The notes under the pieces were generated by a model. The model had not been told where the DNA came from, searched no databases, and saw only the letters and a list, made by a program, of their open reading frames with translations. The translations under genes were made by a program, and so were the position numbers. Positions 24,827 to 34,213 of a DNA stretch of 37,303 nucleotides are shown piece by piece (positions within the stretch are counted from its first letter, which is position 1; the number at the start of each line of letters is the position of its first letter). This stretch comes from Actinomycetes bacterium. GTDB taxonomy: Bacteria; Actinomycetota; Acidimicrobiia; Acidimicrobiales; RAAP-2. The stretch is from contig JAJYAC010000011.1 in assembly GCA_021779735.1 (NCBI GenBank), positions 1-37,303 on the forward strand, given 5' to 3'.

Positions 24827-26217
24827 TGGCCCGGCGCGAGCTCTCGATTCGGGCGCGCCTGACGCTCTTCTTCGTCTTGTCAGTCACCGTGGTGCTCGTC
24901 TTCACCGGCGTCGCGCTCGTCAACCTCGTGCATCGCTCGCTCGTGACCTCGGCCAACGACCAGGTCCAGGGCGCGATCGTGGCTACTCAGGACTACCTCG
25001 CGCACACGACGTTGCCGTCATCAAAGGTGGCCCTACCCATTCACGGCGACGTCGTGGTTCAGGTGACCAACGCGGCCGGCACCACCGTGTGGGCCGCGAG
25101 CTCGCCCATCGTCGAGGCGCCCGTGCTCGCCGTGGCCTACGGGGTCAACTCGGCGATCAGCGACTACCGCCTGCGCATCGTCGCGGCCTCGAGCGCGGTC
25201 GTCGACGTCTCCCAGCTGACCCAGGGCCAGGTCCAGACGGTCTCGACGAGTCGAGGGCCCGGGCTCGTCTTCGGCTTCGTCTACGGCACCTCGATCACCC
25301 ACAGCGTGACGATCCTGCTCGCGAGCGTCGTCATCTCCTTTCCCCTCCTGCTCATGCTGGCCGGCGGACTGATCTGGTACGCGCTGGGACTGGCCCTCGC
25401 GCCGGTCGAAGCCATTCGCCGACGCGTGGAGCGCATCGCCTCGCGCGACCTCTCCGAACGCGTGCCCGTGCCCGGCGGCGACGATGAGATCGCGCGCCTC
25501 GCGCGCACGCTCAACGCGATGCTCAATCGCCTCGAGGCCGGGTCGAAGTTCCAGCAGGAGTTCGTCTCCAACGCCAGCCACGAGCTGCGCTCACCGCTCA
25601 CGACGCTGCTCGCGACGGTCGAGCGCGCCGCGAACGACCCCGACCGGGCCGACTGGCCCGCGACGGCCGAGACGATTCGCCGCGAGGGGCGACGGCTCGA
25701 CGGGCTCATCGACGACCTGTTCTGGCTCGCGCGCCACGACGAGAACCAGATCGAGGTCGTCGCGGTGGAGGTCGACCTTGATGACTTGCTCTTCGAAGAG
25801 GCCGAGCGGGTACGCGCGATGAGCGACGTCTCCGTGGACACCTCGGCCGTGACGCCCACCCGGGTGATCGGCGACCCGCGGCTTCTAAAGCGCATGATTC
25901 GCAACGTCGTCGACAACGCGGTGCGCCACGCGCGCGAGAGCCTCGCCTTCACCTCGCGCTACGACGGGGCCCTTGGCGTCGTGACCGTCGCCGACGACGG
26001 CGAGGGCATCGACGTCGAGCAGAGCGGGCGCTTCTTCGAACGCTTCGTGCGCGCCGACCCCGCGCGGGACCGCCAGACGGGCGGCACCGGGCTCGGGCTC
26101 TCGATCGTCACCGACATCGTGTCGCGCTACGGGGGTTCGGCGCGCTTCGTGGACGTCGCGAGCGGCTCGACGATCGAGCTGCGCGTGCGCGTCGACGGCA
26201 CGCGCGACGGGACTTAG
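24826..26217 (+). CDS. membrane sensor histidine kinase
   Basis: The 463-residue kinase has TM1 (about residues 11-34), an extracytoplasmic sensor region of about 120 residues, TM2 (about 162-190), a HAMP linker with LAPVEAIRRRVERIA, and a HisKA domain with phospho-acceptor H252 (SNASHELRSPLTT). A catalytic ATPase domain follows with N box (NVVDNAVRHA), G1 (ADDGEGI), F box (FFERFVR) and G2 (GTGLGLSIV). All boxes are intact. The sensor region is not a recognised domain and has no cysteines, so the signal is unknown. It starts with a GTG overlapping the response regulator stop by one base. Confidence 0.96.
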   Translation: MARRELSIRARLTLFFVLSVTVVLVFTGVALVNLVHRSLVTSANDQVQGAIVATQDYLAHTTLPSSKVALPIHGDVVVQVTNAAGTTVWAASSPIVEAPVLAVAYGVNSAISDYRLRIVAASSAVVDVSQLTQGQVQTVSTSRGPGLVFGFVYGTSITHSVTILLASVVISFPLLLMLAGGLIWYALGLALAPVEAIRRRVERIASRDLSERVPVPGGDDEIARLARTLNAMLNRLEAGSKFQQEFVSNASHELRSPLTTLLATVERAANDPDRADWPATAETIRREGRRLDGLIDDLFWLARHDENQIEVVAVEVDLDDLLFEEAERVRAMSDVSVDTSAVTPTRVIGDPRLLKRMIRNVVDNAVRHARESLAFTSRYDGALGVVTVADDGEGIDVEQSGRFFERFVRADPARDRQTGGTGLGLSIVTDIVSRYGGSARFVDVASGSTIELRVRVDGTRDGT

Positions 26218-26226
26218 AGTCAAGGG

Positions 26227-26967
26227 ATGGATGCTCTGACTTGCGCCACCCTCCTCGCAGAACCCGTCGGCGAGCTCGGCGCTCGCTTCTACTTCGACGC
26301 GCCGACGCGCGCTCGCGCCAAGGAACTTGGTCTGCGCAGCGTCGAGTACTACGGACTGGGCCGCGCTGGGGTGATGGGTGACGTCTCGCCGGCCGAGGTC
26401 GAGAGCGTCTTCGCGTTCTTCTCGCCCTCAGCGATCGAGGCGATGTACACGATTCCCTCGGCGCGCCTCGCCGCGAGCGAGGCGGCGCGACACTACCTCG
26501 CGAGTGCCGACGACTACGCCGAGCGCACGTTCGCCACAGTGTCGAGCGACGTGCTCGAGAACGTCGCGGGGGCGTGCGCGCGCGTCGCGGGCGCGGTTCC
26601 CAAGGGCCTCTACCGTCTCGTGGACGGCTACGTGGGCGCCGCGCCCGCCACCTCGGCGCCCGCGCGGGCCTATCGCGGTGTCATCATCGTGCGCGAGCTG
26701 CGCGGTGGGGTGCACGCGCTCGCCGCAGCCGACGCGGGCCTCGCGAGTGCCGATGCGGCCTACGTCGAGAATCCGGACCTCTTTCAACTCCACGGCTTCG
26801 TAGAAGAGGACCGCGTGGATCGCGACGGCGCCCCCGCGCGGCGCGCGCTGGTCGAAGAGGAGACGACGCGGGCCATGGCCACCTACCTCGAAGTGCTCAG
26901 CGCGTCCGCGCGGGTCGACCTCGTCGAGGGCGTCCGGGCAATGGCCGCCTGCGGAGGCGGCGCGTAG
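26227..26967 (+). CDS. SCO6745-like protein
   Basis: The 246-residue soluble protein matches the pattern of the actinobacterial SCO6745 family: an early LAEPVGELGARFYFDAPTRA-type helix, LGLRSVEYYGLGRAGVMG, then VFAFFSPSAIEAM and a helical body. These are about 250-residue, mostly helical proteins of unknown function, annotated as helix-turn-helix-like in some databases. Here AAGGG directly abuts the ATG, an unusually short spacing. It follows the kinase by nine bases and precedes a membrane-protein gene by two bases, so all may be cotranscribed. Function is not known. Confidence 0.68.
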   Translation: MDALTCATLLAEPVGELGARFYFDAPTRARAKELGLRSVEYYGLGRAGVMGDVSPAEVESVFAFFSPSAIEAMYTIPSARLAASEAARHYLASADDYAERTFATVSSDVLENVAGACARVAGAVPKGLYRLVDGYVGAAPATSAPARAYRGVIIVRELRGGVHALAAADAGLASADAAYVENPDLFQLHGFVEEDRVDRDGAPARRALVEEETTRAMATYLEVLSASARVDLVEGVRAMAACGGGA

Positions 26968-26969
26968 CG

Positions 26970-27431
26970 GTGGCCAACGAGACGACGGATCTGGGACGTC
27001 GGCTCTTTCGCATCCTCACCGTCGCGGCCATCGCCGAGACGATCTGGACGATCTACCTCGGCTGGAAGCTGCCGCACACCTACGTCGCCGATCACTGGGA
27101 CGCGGCCTGGGTGGGACTCGACGTCGCCCAGGTCCTGAGCCTGCTCGCCTGCGCGTGGGCCGCGTGGCAACACCGCGCGGTCATCGCCCTCTACGCCACG
27201 ATCGCCGCGACGCTGCTCTTGGTGGACGCGTGGTTCGACCTCACGACGGCCAGTCGCGGCGACTTCGACCAGAGCCTCATCACCTTGATCGTCGAGGTGC
27301 CCTCGGCGGCCGTCTTGTTGTGGATCGCTCGGCGCGCGCTGCTCGCCTACAGCGGGCGCGCGGGCGGGCGTCGCCTGCACCACGTCTCACTGCCGCACCA
27401 CGAGGTCAGGGGGCCCGACCCTCGAGACTGA
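26970..27431 (+). CDS. small four-helix membrane protein, unknown function
   Basis: The 153-residue protein has four hydrophobic segments: LTVAAIAETIWTIYLGWKL, WVGLDVAQVLSLLACAWAAW, VIALYATIAATLLLVDAWF and LIVEVPSAAVLLWIARR. A His-rich C-terminal tail (GGRRLHHVSLPHHEV) follows. I do not recognise the family. The GTG start lies two bases after the SCO6745-like stop, with GGAGG further upstream. A longer frame starting within that gene is Arg-rich shadow. Its end overlaps the convergent ogt gene by 26 bases. Confidence 0.7.
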   Translation: MANETTDLGRRLFRILTVAAIAETIWTIYLGWKLPHTYVADHWDAAWVGLDVAQVLSLLACAWAAWQHRAVIALYATIAATLLLVDAWFDLTTASRGDFDQSLITLIVEVPSAAVLLWIARRALLAYSGRAGGRRLHHVSLPHHEVRGPDPRD

Positions 27432-27870
27432 GCAGAAATCGCTTCACCTCGAGTCCGCCGCCGTAGCCGCCCAGGTCGTGGGCGGCCACGACGCGGTGAC
27501 AGGGCACGAGAATCGGCCAGGGGTTGGCGTGGTTGGCGTTGCCCACCGCGCGCATCGCGCGCGGGCGCCCCAGCGCGGCCGCGACGTCACCGTAGGTGCG
27601 GGTCTCGCCGTAGGGGATGCGCTCGAGCACGCGCCAGACCGCTCGTTGAAAGTCGGTGGCTTCGACGTCGTCGAGGGGGATCGTGAACTCCCGCCGCGTG
27701 CGCGCGAAGTACTGGGTGAGTTGACGCGCCGCGTCGGCGAGGGGAGCGGGCACGCGGGGCGTCTCACGAAAGCTCTCGCCAGGCATGAAGACGCGCGAGA
27801 TAGCACGAGCGTTGGCCTCGATGCCCCAGTCGCCCACTGGTGAGGGAACGCGCACGCGGTAGTGCTCCAC
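27406..27870 (-). CDS. ogt: methylated-DNA--protein-cysteine methyltransferase
   Basis: The 154-residue protein has the O6-alkylguanine transferase signature with the acceptor C124 in ILVPCHRVV. It also has the helix-turn-helix recognition region YGETRTYGDVAAALGRP and the Asn hinge stretch RAVGNANHANP. It removes alkyl groups from guanine in one suicide reaction. The N-terminal domain is short but complete. The GTG start has no clear ribosome site. The gene overlaps the convergent four-helix membrane protein gene by 26 bases at the 3' ends. Confidence 0.95.
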   Translation of the reverse strand: MEHYRVRVPSPVGDWGIEANARAISRVFMPGESFRETPRVPAPLADAARQLTQYFARTRREFTIPLDDVEATDFQRAVWRVLERIPYGETRTYGDVAAALGRPRAMRAVGNANHANPWPILVPCHRVVAAHDLGGYGGGLEVKRFLLSLEGRAP

Positions 27871-27906
27871 GCGCCATGTCTACCCCGCGGACGGCGCACC
27901 GTGATG

Positions 27907-28941
27907 TCAGGTCTTCACCGTGGCAATCATGGCGAGCACCGCCGGATTGGCATTGAGTGGTACCAGACGCGAGCGGGGGTTCTCTCGCGCCCACACTCGA
28001 AACAACTCGTCGGCGAACCCTTGTCCGATCTCCGCGATGCCGGTGAAGTCGAGTTCCACTTCGTCAAAGCCCTCGAGGTGAGATCCGACTCGTTTGGCTT
28101 CGGTGCGCGAAACGAAGTCGCCCGCGCGTTCACGAAAGAGGTTCACGTGGATCGTGGTCTTGTCAAAGCGTCCCGACACGGGATTGGCGCGCTCGGCGTA
28201 CACCTGACGAGGCGTCAGCGAGGTGTCGCGGCGAATCTCACATCGTACCAGCGTGCCCTTGCGAGGCTTATCGAGCCAACCGTAGGCAGTGTCGTCGACA
28301 TCGTGGTCGACCGTCCAGGTGAGTTGGCCCGCGCTCAGCACGAAACGATTCACCATGCGAGACGTGAAGTAGATGCCCAAGCCACTGTGACGATCCGGGT
28401 CTGTGGTCTGCTTTCCTTTGGAGAGTTCGCCCAACGCCTCGAAGTCGTCGGCGAGTGCGTAGTGCTGGCGAATGGTGGCGAACGCGCCGACGCCGTCATC
28501 GTCGACCTCGAAGGCGAGGCGGGCAGGGTCGATGAACCACCTGATTGTCACCGCACTCCCACGCGAGTGATCGATCGCATTGTTCACCATCTCGGTGAAA
28601 GCGAAGTTCAGAATCGACACCAGATTGGGAGCATCGAAGAGTTCTGGATCGCTGTGGCGTAGAGCGATGCGCTCACTGACCCAGACTTCGTCCTCACTCA
28701 GCTTCGCCAGTGGGTAGGTGTGGACGCGTTGCGCGTTGAGGCGGTAGCGACTGGATCGGCGAGACCCTTCGTGGACCAGGATTCCCTGTTCACTGAGACG
28801 CGCGAGGTGGTAGTGCGCCGCTTGACGGGTCACGCGGGCGCTCGTGGCCACGTCAGCGGAGGTGATGTAGTGCTGGGCCGCCAAGAGTCGAGCGATGGCG
28901 TCGGGAACGGTAGTCCTGGAAACTCGCGGGTTCCTTGTCAT
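27907..28941 (-). CDS. HTH - GHKL ATPase - STAS-like (DUF4325) regulator
   Basis: The 344-residue soluble protein has three parts. A winged helix-turn-helix lies at about residues 12-58 (TSADVATSARVTRQAAHYHL). A GHKL ATPase domain lies at about 85-240, with N box (FTEMVNNAIDHS, 115-126), G1 (DDDGVG, 147-152) and G2 (HSGLGI, 185-190). A C-terminal domain at about 255-340 resembles DUF4325/STAS-like (VELDFTGIAEIGQGFADELF). There is no phospho-acceptor His domain, so it is not a standard kinase. The STAS-like segment lacks the DSSG serine of classical anti-anti-sigma factors. The combination suggests ATP-dependent control of DNA binding; this is inference. Base composition is visibly less GC-rich than neighbours, hinting at transfer. 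The ATG has GGAGGG four to five bases upstream and a strong promoter at 28990-29018. Confidence 0.85.
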   Translation of the reverse strand: MTRNPRVSRTTVPDAIARLLAAQHYITSADVATSARVTRQAAHYHLARLSEQGILVHEGSRRSSRYRLNAQRVHTYPLAKLSEDEVWVSERIALRHSDPELFDAPNLVSILNFAFTEMVNNAIDHSRGSAVTIRWFIDPARLAFEVDDDGVGAFATIRQHYALADDFEALGELSKGKQTTDPDRHSGLGIYFTSRMVNRFVLSAGQLTWTVDHDVDDTAYGWLDKPRKGTLVRCEIRRDTSLTPRQVYAERANPVSGRFDKTTIHVNLFRERAGDFVSRTEAKRVGSHLEGFDEVELDFTGIAEIGQGFADELFRVWARENPRSRLVPLNANPAVLAMIATVKT

Positions 28942-28971
28942 AGACCCTCCGGGGCCACCTCTTGCTTTACT

Positions 28972-29018
28972 TTTTTACTTACATAGACCATTTTGACCAC
29001 TTTGAGTAAAAATGTCAA
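28972..29018 (-). promoter_or_regulatory. promoter with flanking inverted repeat for the HTH-ATPase gene
   Basis: On the minus strand TTGACA (29018-29013) is an exact -35 match, followed by a 17-base spacer and CAAAAT (28995-28990) as -10. An eight-base inverted repeat, TTTTTACT at 28972-28979 and AGTAAAAA at 29005-29012, has one arm next to the -35 box and the other near the expected transcription start. This is the layout of an operator, perhaps bound by the encoded HTH protein itself. The rest of 28942-29156 is AT-rich to mixed spacer between divergent genes, with no gene seen. Confidence 0.65.
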
Positions 29019-29156
29019 GATAATGTCGAATGCAGTTGTACGAGACCCTGAGGGCGTTCGTCGACCTCTCCACAACGGTCGGGCACTCTCTCGGGCGCCT
29101 CATCTCTGGATACATTGACGGTTTTCTCGAGACATTGTCGTTAGGTAGGTTGAGCC

Positions 29157-29972
29157 ATGGCTCGCTTTGACGTCAACGGCACGGTTCACCTGACTGGCGA
29201 GGTTGCCGGGACTGGTCCAACACTCCTCTTCTTGCACGGCTGGCCCGACACGCGCACGCTCTGGGACGGCGTCGTCGACGACTTCGTGGGGGCCGGCTAT
29301 CGAGTGGCGACACTCGATCTGCGCGGCTGTGGTGAGAGCGAGAAGCCCACGAGCACCGAGAGCTACGCGATGCACCACCTGGTGGGCGACGTCGCGGCGG
29401 CGATCGACGTACTCGGTGGGCCCGTCACCCTGATCGGTCACGACTGGGGCGCGGCGCTCGCCTGGGCCGTGGCCTCGTTTCGCCCCGAGCTCGTCGAGAA
29501 ACTGGTCGTGCTCTCGGTGGGTCACCCCAGCGCCTTTCGTGCGGGGGGACTCGCCCAGCAGATGAAGAGCTGGTACACATTGCTCTTCTTTCACGAGGGC
29601 GTGGGCGAGGCGTTCTTGCGCTTAGAAGACCACGGCGCGATTCGTCACTGGCTCAAACACCCGCGCGCCGACGCCGTCATCGCCGAGCTCGAGCGCGACG
29701 GCCAGTTGTCGGCTCACCTGCGCTGGTACCGCGCGAACCTGCCGCCCGGGGCCTTCGTCAGCGGCCCCCCGGTGATCCCGCCGATTCTCGCGCCGACCCT
29801 GGGCATCTGGAGTAGCGCCGACGTCGCGCTCACCGAGACCCAGATGCTGGAGTCGGCGCCGTACTGCGTGAACGGCTTCACCTACGTGCGCCTCGAGGGC
29901 CTGGGACACTGGATGGTTCTCGAGGATCCTCTTCGCGTGGCGAAGGTCGTACGCGCGTTCTTGTGCGCGTGA
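29157..29972 (+). CDS. alpha/beta hydrolase, epoxide-hydrolase-like
   Basis: The 271-residue protein has the oxyanion motif HGWP (27-30), a nucleophile elbow GHDWG with Asp96, acid candidate D222 (WSSADVA) and H251 (GLGHWM). An Asp nucleophile followed by Trp points to epoxide hydrolase or haloalkane dehalogenase relatives. Lid tyrosines Y140 and Y191 fit epoxide hydrolases, where two Tyr activate the ring. The natural substrate is unknown. TAGGTT lies just upstream of the ATG (29146-29151) and may be a -10 box for a leaderless message; an AGG-containing stretch could instead serve as a weak ribosome site. No signal peptide is seen. Confidence 0.9.
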   Translation: MARFDVNGTVHLTGEVAGTGPTLLFLHGWPDTRTLWDGVVDDFVGAGYRVATLDLRGCGESEKPTSTESYAMHHLVGDVAAAIDVLGGPVTLIGHDWGAALAWAVASFRPELVEKLVVLSVGHPSAFRAGGLAQQMKSWYTLLFFHEGVGEAFLRLEDHGAIRHWLKHPRADAVIAELERDGQLSAHLRWYRANLPPGAFVSGPPVIPPILAPTLGIWSSADVALTETQMLESAPYCVNGFTYVRLEGLGHWMVLEDPLRVAKVVRAFLCA

Positions 29973-30110
29973 CAGCGACGTCTCTCTCACGTCGAGGCGA
30001 GTCGAGTATCGACAGACGTGGTGCTCACTCGTAAGGTACGCGTCGCCAAAACGTTTTCACTGACCAAATCCCCTAGAGGAATCTCCCAGGCCAACTGCTA
30101 GAACAGTGAC

Positions 30111-31264
<1,154 letters not shown>

Positions 31265-31265
<1 letters not shown>

Positions 31266-31588
31266 TGGGTAACACTCTCTTGCAGTACGCGACGGTGCTC
31301 GTGCTCGCGATCTTCGTGGGCATCGAGATCATCGCCAAGGTGCCGAGCATCTTGCACACGCCCCTCATGAGTGGATCCAACGCCATCCACGGCGTCATCG
31401 TCGTGGGCTCGATGCTCATCCTGGGCGCGGCCAACACCAATTTGGAAGAGGTCCTCGGCTTTCTCGCAGTCATCCTCGGCACGCTCAACGTCGTGGGCGG
31501 CTTCGTCGTCACCGACCGCATGCTCGAGATGTTCAAGGCGAAGAAGCCCGCGGCGAAGGCCCCCACGAGTGACGAGGTAGCCCAGTGA
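31265..31588 (+). CDS. pntAB: NAD(P) transhydrogenase alpha subunit, part 2 (membrane)
   Basis: The 107-residue protein has three hydrophobic segments (from VLVLAIFVGIEIIAKVPS, through HGVIVVGSMLILGAA, to the LGFLAVILGTLNVVGGFVV region). It matches the small membrane part of a split transhydrogenase alpha subunit and forms part of the proton channel with PntB. Its ATG overlaps the pntAA stop by one base and its stop overlaps the pntB GTG by four bases, so the three subunits are translated in tandem. The C-terminal tail is Lys/Ala-rich. Confidence 0.94.
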
Positions 31589-32982
31589 GTCGCGACACCG
31601 CCATCAACCTCATCTACCTGGTCTCGGCCGTCTCCTTCCTCGTCGCGCTAAAGGGCCTCGGCAGTCCCAAGCGCGCGCGCCAGGGCAACCTGGTGGCCGC
31701 GGCCGGCATGATCCTCGCGATCGTCGCCACGTTCTTCAAGCACGTCGACGGTCACGCGCTCTACCACGTGCCGCTCATCATTCTCGCCATGGCCATTGGC
31801 CTCATCGTGGCCGTGCCCGTGGCGCGCTTCGTGAAGATGACCGCGATGCCCCAGCTCGTGGCCATCTTCAACGGCGTGGGCGGTGGCGCGGCCGCGCTGG
31901 TGTCCATCACCGAGTTCGTGCACATCAAGTCCACGCACCCGGCGACCTACGTGACGCTGGAAGTTCTGCTGGGAGTTCTCATCGGCACCGTCTCCTTCTC
32001 GGGCTCGGCGATCGCCTTCGCGAAGCTCCAGGAGCTGATGACGGGACGCCCCGTGACCTACCCCGGCCAGCAGGCGATCAACGGCGTGGTGGGACTGGGC
32101 GCGCTCGCCCTGATCATCACCATCCTCGTGGGCTCTTCGACCACGCTGCTGTGGGTCCTACTCGGCCTCTCCTTCTTGCTCGGCATCGCCTTCGTGCTGC
32201 CCATCGGCGGAGCGGACGTGCCGGTTCTCATCTCGCTGCTCAACTCCTTCACCGGTCTTGCCGTGGCGGCGTCGGGCTTCACGCTGGGATCGAACCTGCT
32301 CATCGTCGCCGGTACCCTCGTGGGCGCCTCGGGTATTCTCCTCACGCGTCTCATGTCGGCCGCGATGGGACGTTCACTACCCAACATCCTCTTCTCGGCC
32401 TTTGGCTCGGTGGTGACGGCGAGTGGCGAAAGCGCGCGCGCCGACGGGCGCAGCGTGCGCTCGGGCTCGCCCGAGGACGCGGCCATTCTCTTGGGATACG
32501 CGAGCCGCGTGGTCATCATCCCGGGTTACGGCCTCGCCGTCGCCCAGGCCCAGCACGTCGTGCGCGAGCTGGCCGAAGAGCTTGAAAAGAAGGGCATCGA
32601 GGTCTTCTTCGCGATCCACCCGGTCGCTGGACGCATGCCCGGTCACATGAACGTCCTGCTCGCCGAGGCCAACGTCCCCTACGAGCAGCTAAAGGAGATG
32701 GACGAGGCGAACTCCGAGCTGGCGACGACCGACGTCGCGCTCGTGGTGGGAGCGAACGACACGGTGAACCCGGCCGCGACCGACGACAAGACCTCGCCGA
32801 TCTACGGCATGCCGATCATCCACGCGGACTTGGCCGAGAACGTCTTGTTCTTCAAGCGCTCGATGCGCCCTGGATTCGCCGGCATCGAGAACGAGCTGCT
32901 CTACAACCCCAAGACGACGCTCGTCTTTGGCGACGCGAAGGACACGCTCACCAAGATCCTCGCGAGCGTGAAGACCTCCTAG
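31585..32982 (+). CDS. pntB: NAD(P) transhydrogenase beta subunit
   Basis: The 465-residue subunit has an N-terminal half with about nine membrane helices and a C-terminal NADP-binding domain. The latter contains VIIPGYGLAVAQAQH, FAIHPVAGRMPGHMNVLLAE and GANDTVNPAA, the domain III hallmarks of PntB. It couples hydride transfer from NADH to NADP with proton flow. It is the last gene of pntAA-pntAB-pntB. The GTG start overlaps the pntAB stop by four bases. Confidence 0.97.
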   Translation: MSRDTAINLIYLVSAVSFLVALKGLGSPKRARQGNLVAAAGMILAIVATFFKHVDGHALYHVPLIILAMAIGLIVAVPVARFVKMTAMPQLVAIFNGVGGGAAALVSITEFVHIKSTHPATYVTLEVLLGVLIGTVSFSGSAIAFAKLQELMTGRPVTYPGQQAINGVVGLGALALIITILVGSSTTLLWVLLGLSFLLGIAFVLPIGGADVPVLISLLNSFTGLAVAASGFTLGSNLLIVAGTLVGASGILLTRLMSAAMGRSLPNILFSAFGSVVTASGESARADGRSVRSGSPEDAAILLGYASRVVIIPGYGLAVAQAQHVVRELAEELEKKGIEVFFAIHPVAGRMPGHMNVLLAEANVPYEQLKEMDEANSELATTDVALVVGANDTVNPAATDDKTSPIYGMPIIHADLAENVLFFKRSMRPGFAGIENELLYNPKTTLVFGDAKDTLTKILASVKTS

Positions 32983-33024
32983 CCGTTCGAGGCACCTCGA
33001 GAGGCGCGACTCGCTCGCGTCGTT

Positions 33025-33942
33025 TCAGGTCAGGGCGTTGAGTCGCGCGAGGAGTTCGGGCGAGAGCTCGCGCACGGAGGTGGCGTTGGCGCGCACCTGA
33101 TCGGGGGTCGAGGCCCCGGCGATCACCGAGGCGACCTCGGCGCGGGCGAGCAGCCACGAGAAAGAGAGGTCGAGCAGGGGGATCTCGACTTCCTCGGCGA
33201 GGGAGACCAGGGCGTTGACGCGCTCTCGCATCTCGTCGCTGAGCCAGTGGGCGCGGCGATCGGCGGGCATGTGGGCGAGGCGCGAGTCGTTCGGCACCGC
33301 CTCACCCGGGCGGACCTTGCCGGTGAGGAGCCCGTTGGCGAGGGGGTAAAAGGGCAGGAACGCGACGCCCAGCTCGCGACAGGCCTCGAGCACCCCGTCC
33401 CTCTCGGGCTCTCTCGCGAGCAGCGAGTACTGATTCTGAATCGAGACGAAGGTGGGCCCGTCGCCCGCGGCCACCGTGGCCGCGCGCAGCTGGTCCGCGG
33501 ACAAGTTCGAGCAGCCAATCTCGCGCACCTTGCCCGCGGCGACGAGCTCGTGAAGGGCGCCCAGGGTCTCTTCGATCGGCACGCTCTCGTCGGGGTAGTG
33601 CAGCTGGTAGAGGTCGATGGTCTCGACCCCGAGGCGAGACAGCGAGTCCTCGCAGGCTCGCTTCACGTACGCGGGGCTCGCGCCGTAGCGCGTGTCGTCA
33701 ATGGGCATGCCGAACTTGGTCGCGATGATCGCTTCGGCTCGCCGCTCACCCAGCGCGACGCCGAGGTAGGTCTCCGAGAGCGTGTCGCCGTATATGTCGG
33801 CGGTGTCAAAGAAGGTGATGCCGGCATCCAGGGCGGCGTTTACGACGGCGCTGGTGGCCGCCTGGTCGAGACGCTTGGCGAAGTTGTTACAGCCCACCCC
33901 CACGACCGAGACGCGAAGTGAGCCGATGTGGCGCTGTTGCAC
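33025..33942 (-). CDS. aldo/keto reductase
   Basis: The 305-residue protein is a single (beta/alpha)8 barrel with the catalytic tetrad D46, Y51, K76 and H115 (FFDTADIYG, ATKFG, YQLHYPD). A C-terminal NADPH-binding stretch (SVIAGASTPDQVRAN) completes the family pattern. It reduces a carbonyl compound with NADPH; the substrate is unknown. The GTG start has GAAAGG five bases upstream. It is convergent to pntB and divergent from the ferredoxin gene. An association with NADPH supply by the transhydrogenase is only positional. Confidence 0.95.
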   Translation of the reverse strand: MQQRHIGSLRVSVVGVGCNNFAKRLDQAATSAVVNAALDAGITFFDTADIYGDTLSETYLGVALGERRAEAIIATKFGMPIDDTRYGASPAYVKRACEDSLSRLGVETIDLYQLHYPDESVPIEETLGALHELVAAGKVREIGCSNLSADQLRAATVAAGDGPTFVSIQNQYSLLAREPERDGVLEACRELGVAFLPFYPLANGLLTGKVRPGEAVPNDSRLAHMPADRRAHWLSDEMRERVNALVSLAEEVEIPLLDLSFSWLLARAEVASVIAGASTPDQVRANATSVRELSPELLARLNALT

Positions 33943-34021
33943 GAGAACCTTTCGACGCGCCCAGGCTAGGGCTTCGCGCGCGGCGAGTCGACCGGTACGA
34001 TTGACTCGTCAAAGGAGCCTC

Positions 34022-34213
34022 ATGAAGGTAATCGTGAACTACGACCTGTGCACGAGCAACGCGGTGTGCATGTCCATCGCCCCGGAGATCTTCGAGGTGC
34101 GCGACGACGGCTACATGTACGTGCTCAACGACGAGCCGGGACCCGAGTTCGACGAGCGGCTGCGCGAAGCCGTCGCGGGCTGTCCCAACGGCGCGATCTC
34201 GTTGGGGGACTAG
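34022..34213 (+). CDS. small [3Fe-4S]-type ferredoxin
   Basis: The 63-residue protein starts MKVIVNYDLCTSNAVCMSIA. It has the cysteine layout C-x5-C near the N-terminus and C-P near the end (AGCPNGAI). That is three cluster cysteines, as in actinobacterial ferredoxins that serve cytochrome P450s. The residue at the fourth cysteine place is Asn. The ATG has AAAGGAG five bases upstream. No P450 gene is in the window, so the partner is unknown. Its stop overlaps the gltX GTG by one base, an odd pairing with a tRNA synthetase. Confidence 0.9.
   Translation: MKVIVNYDLCTSNAVCMSIAPEIFEVRDDGYMYVLNDEPGPEFDERLREAVAGCPNGAISLGD

Noticed and set aside
26574-26969. Upstream extension of the four-helix membrane protein into the SCO6745-like gene
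   Set aside because: The extension is almost entirely Arg, Gly, Ala and Ser, typical of an off-frame reading; the GTG at 26970 directly precedes the membrane protein.
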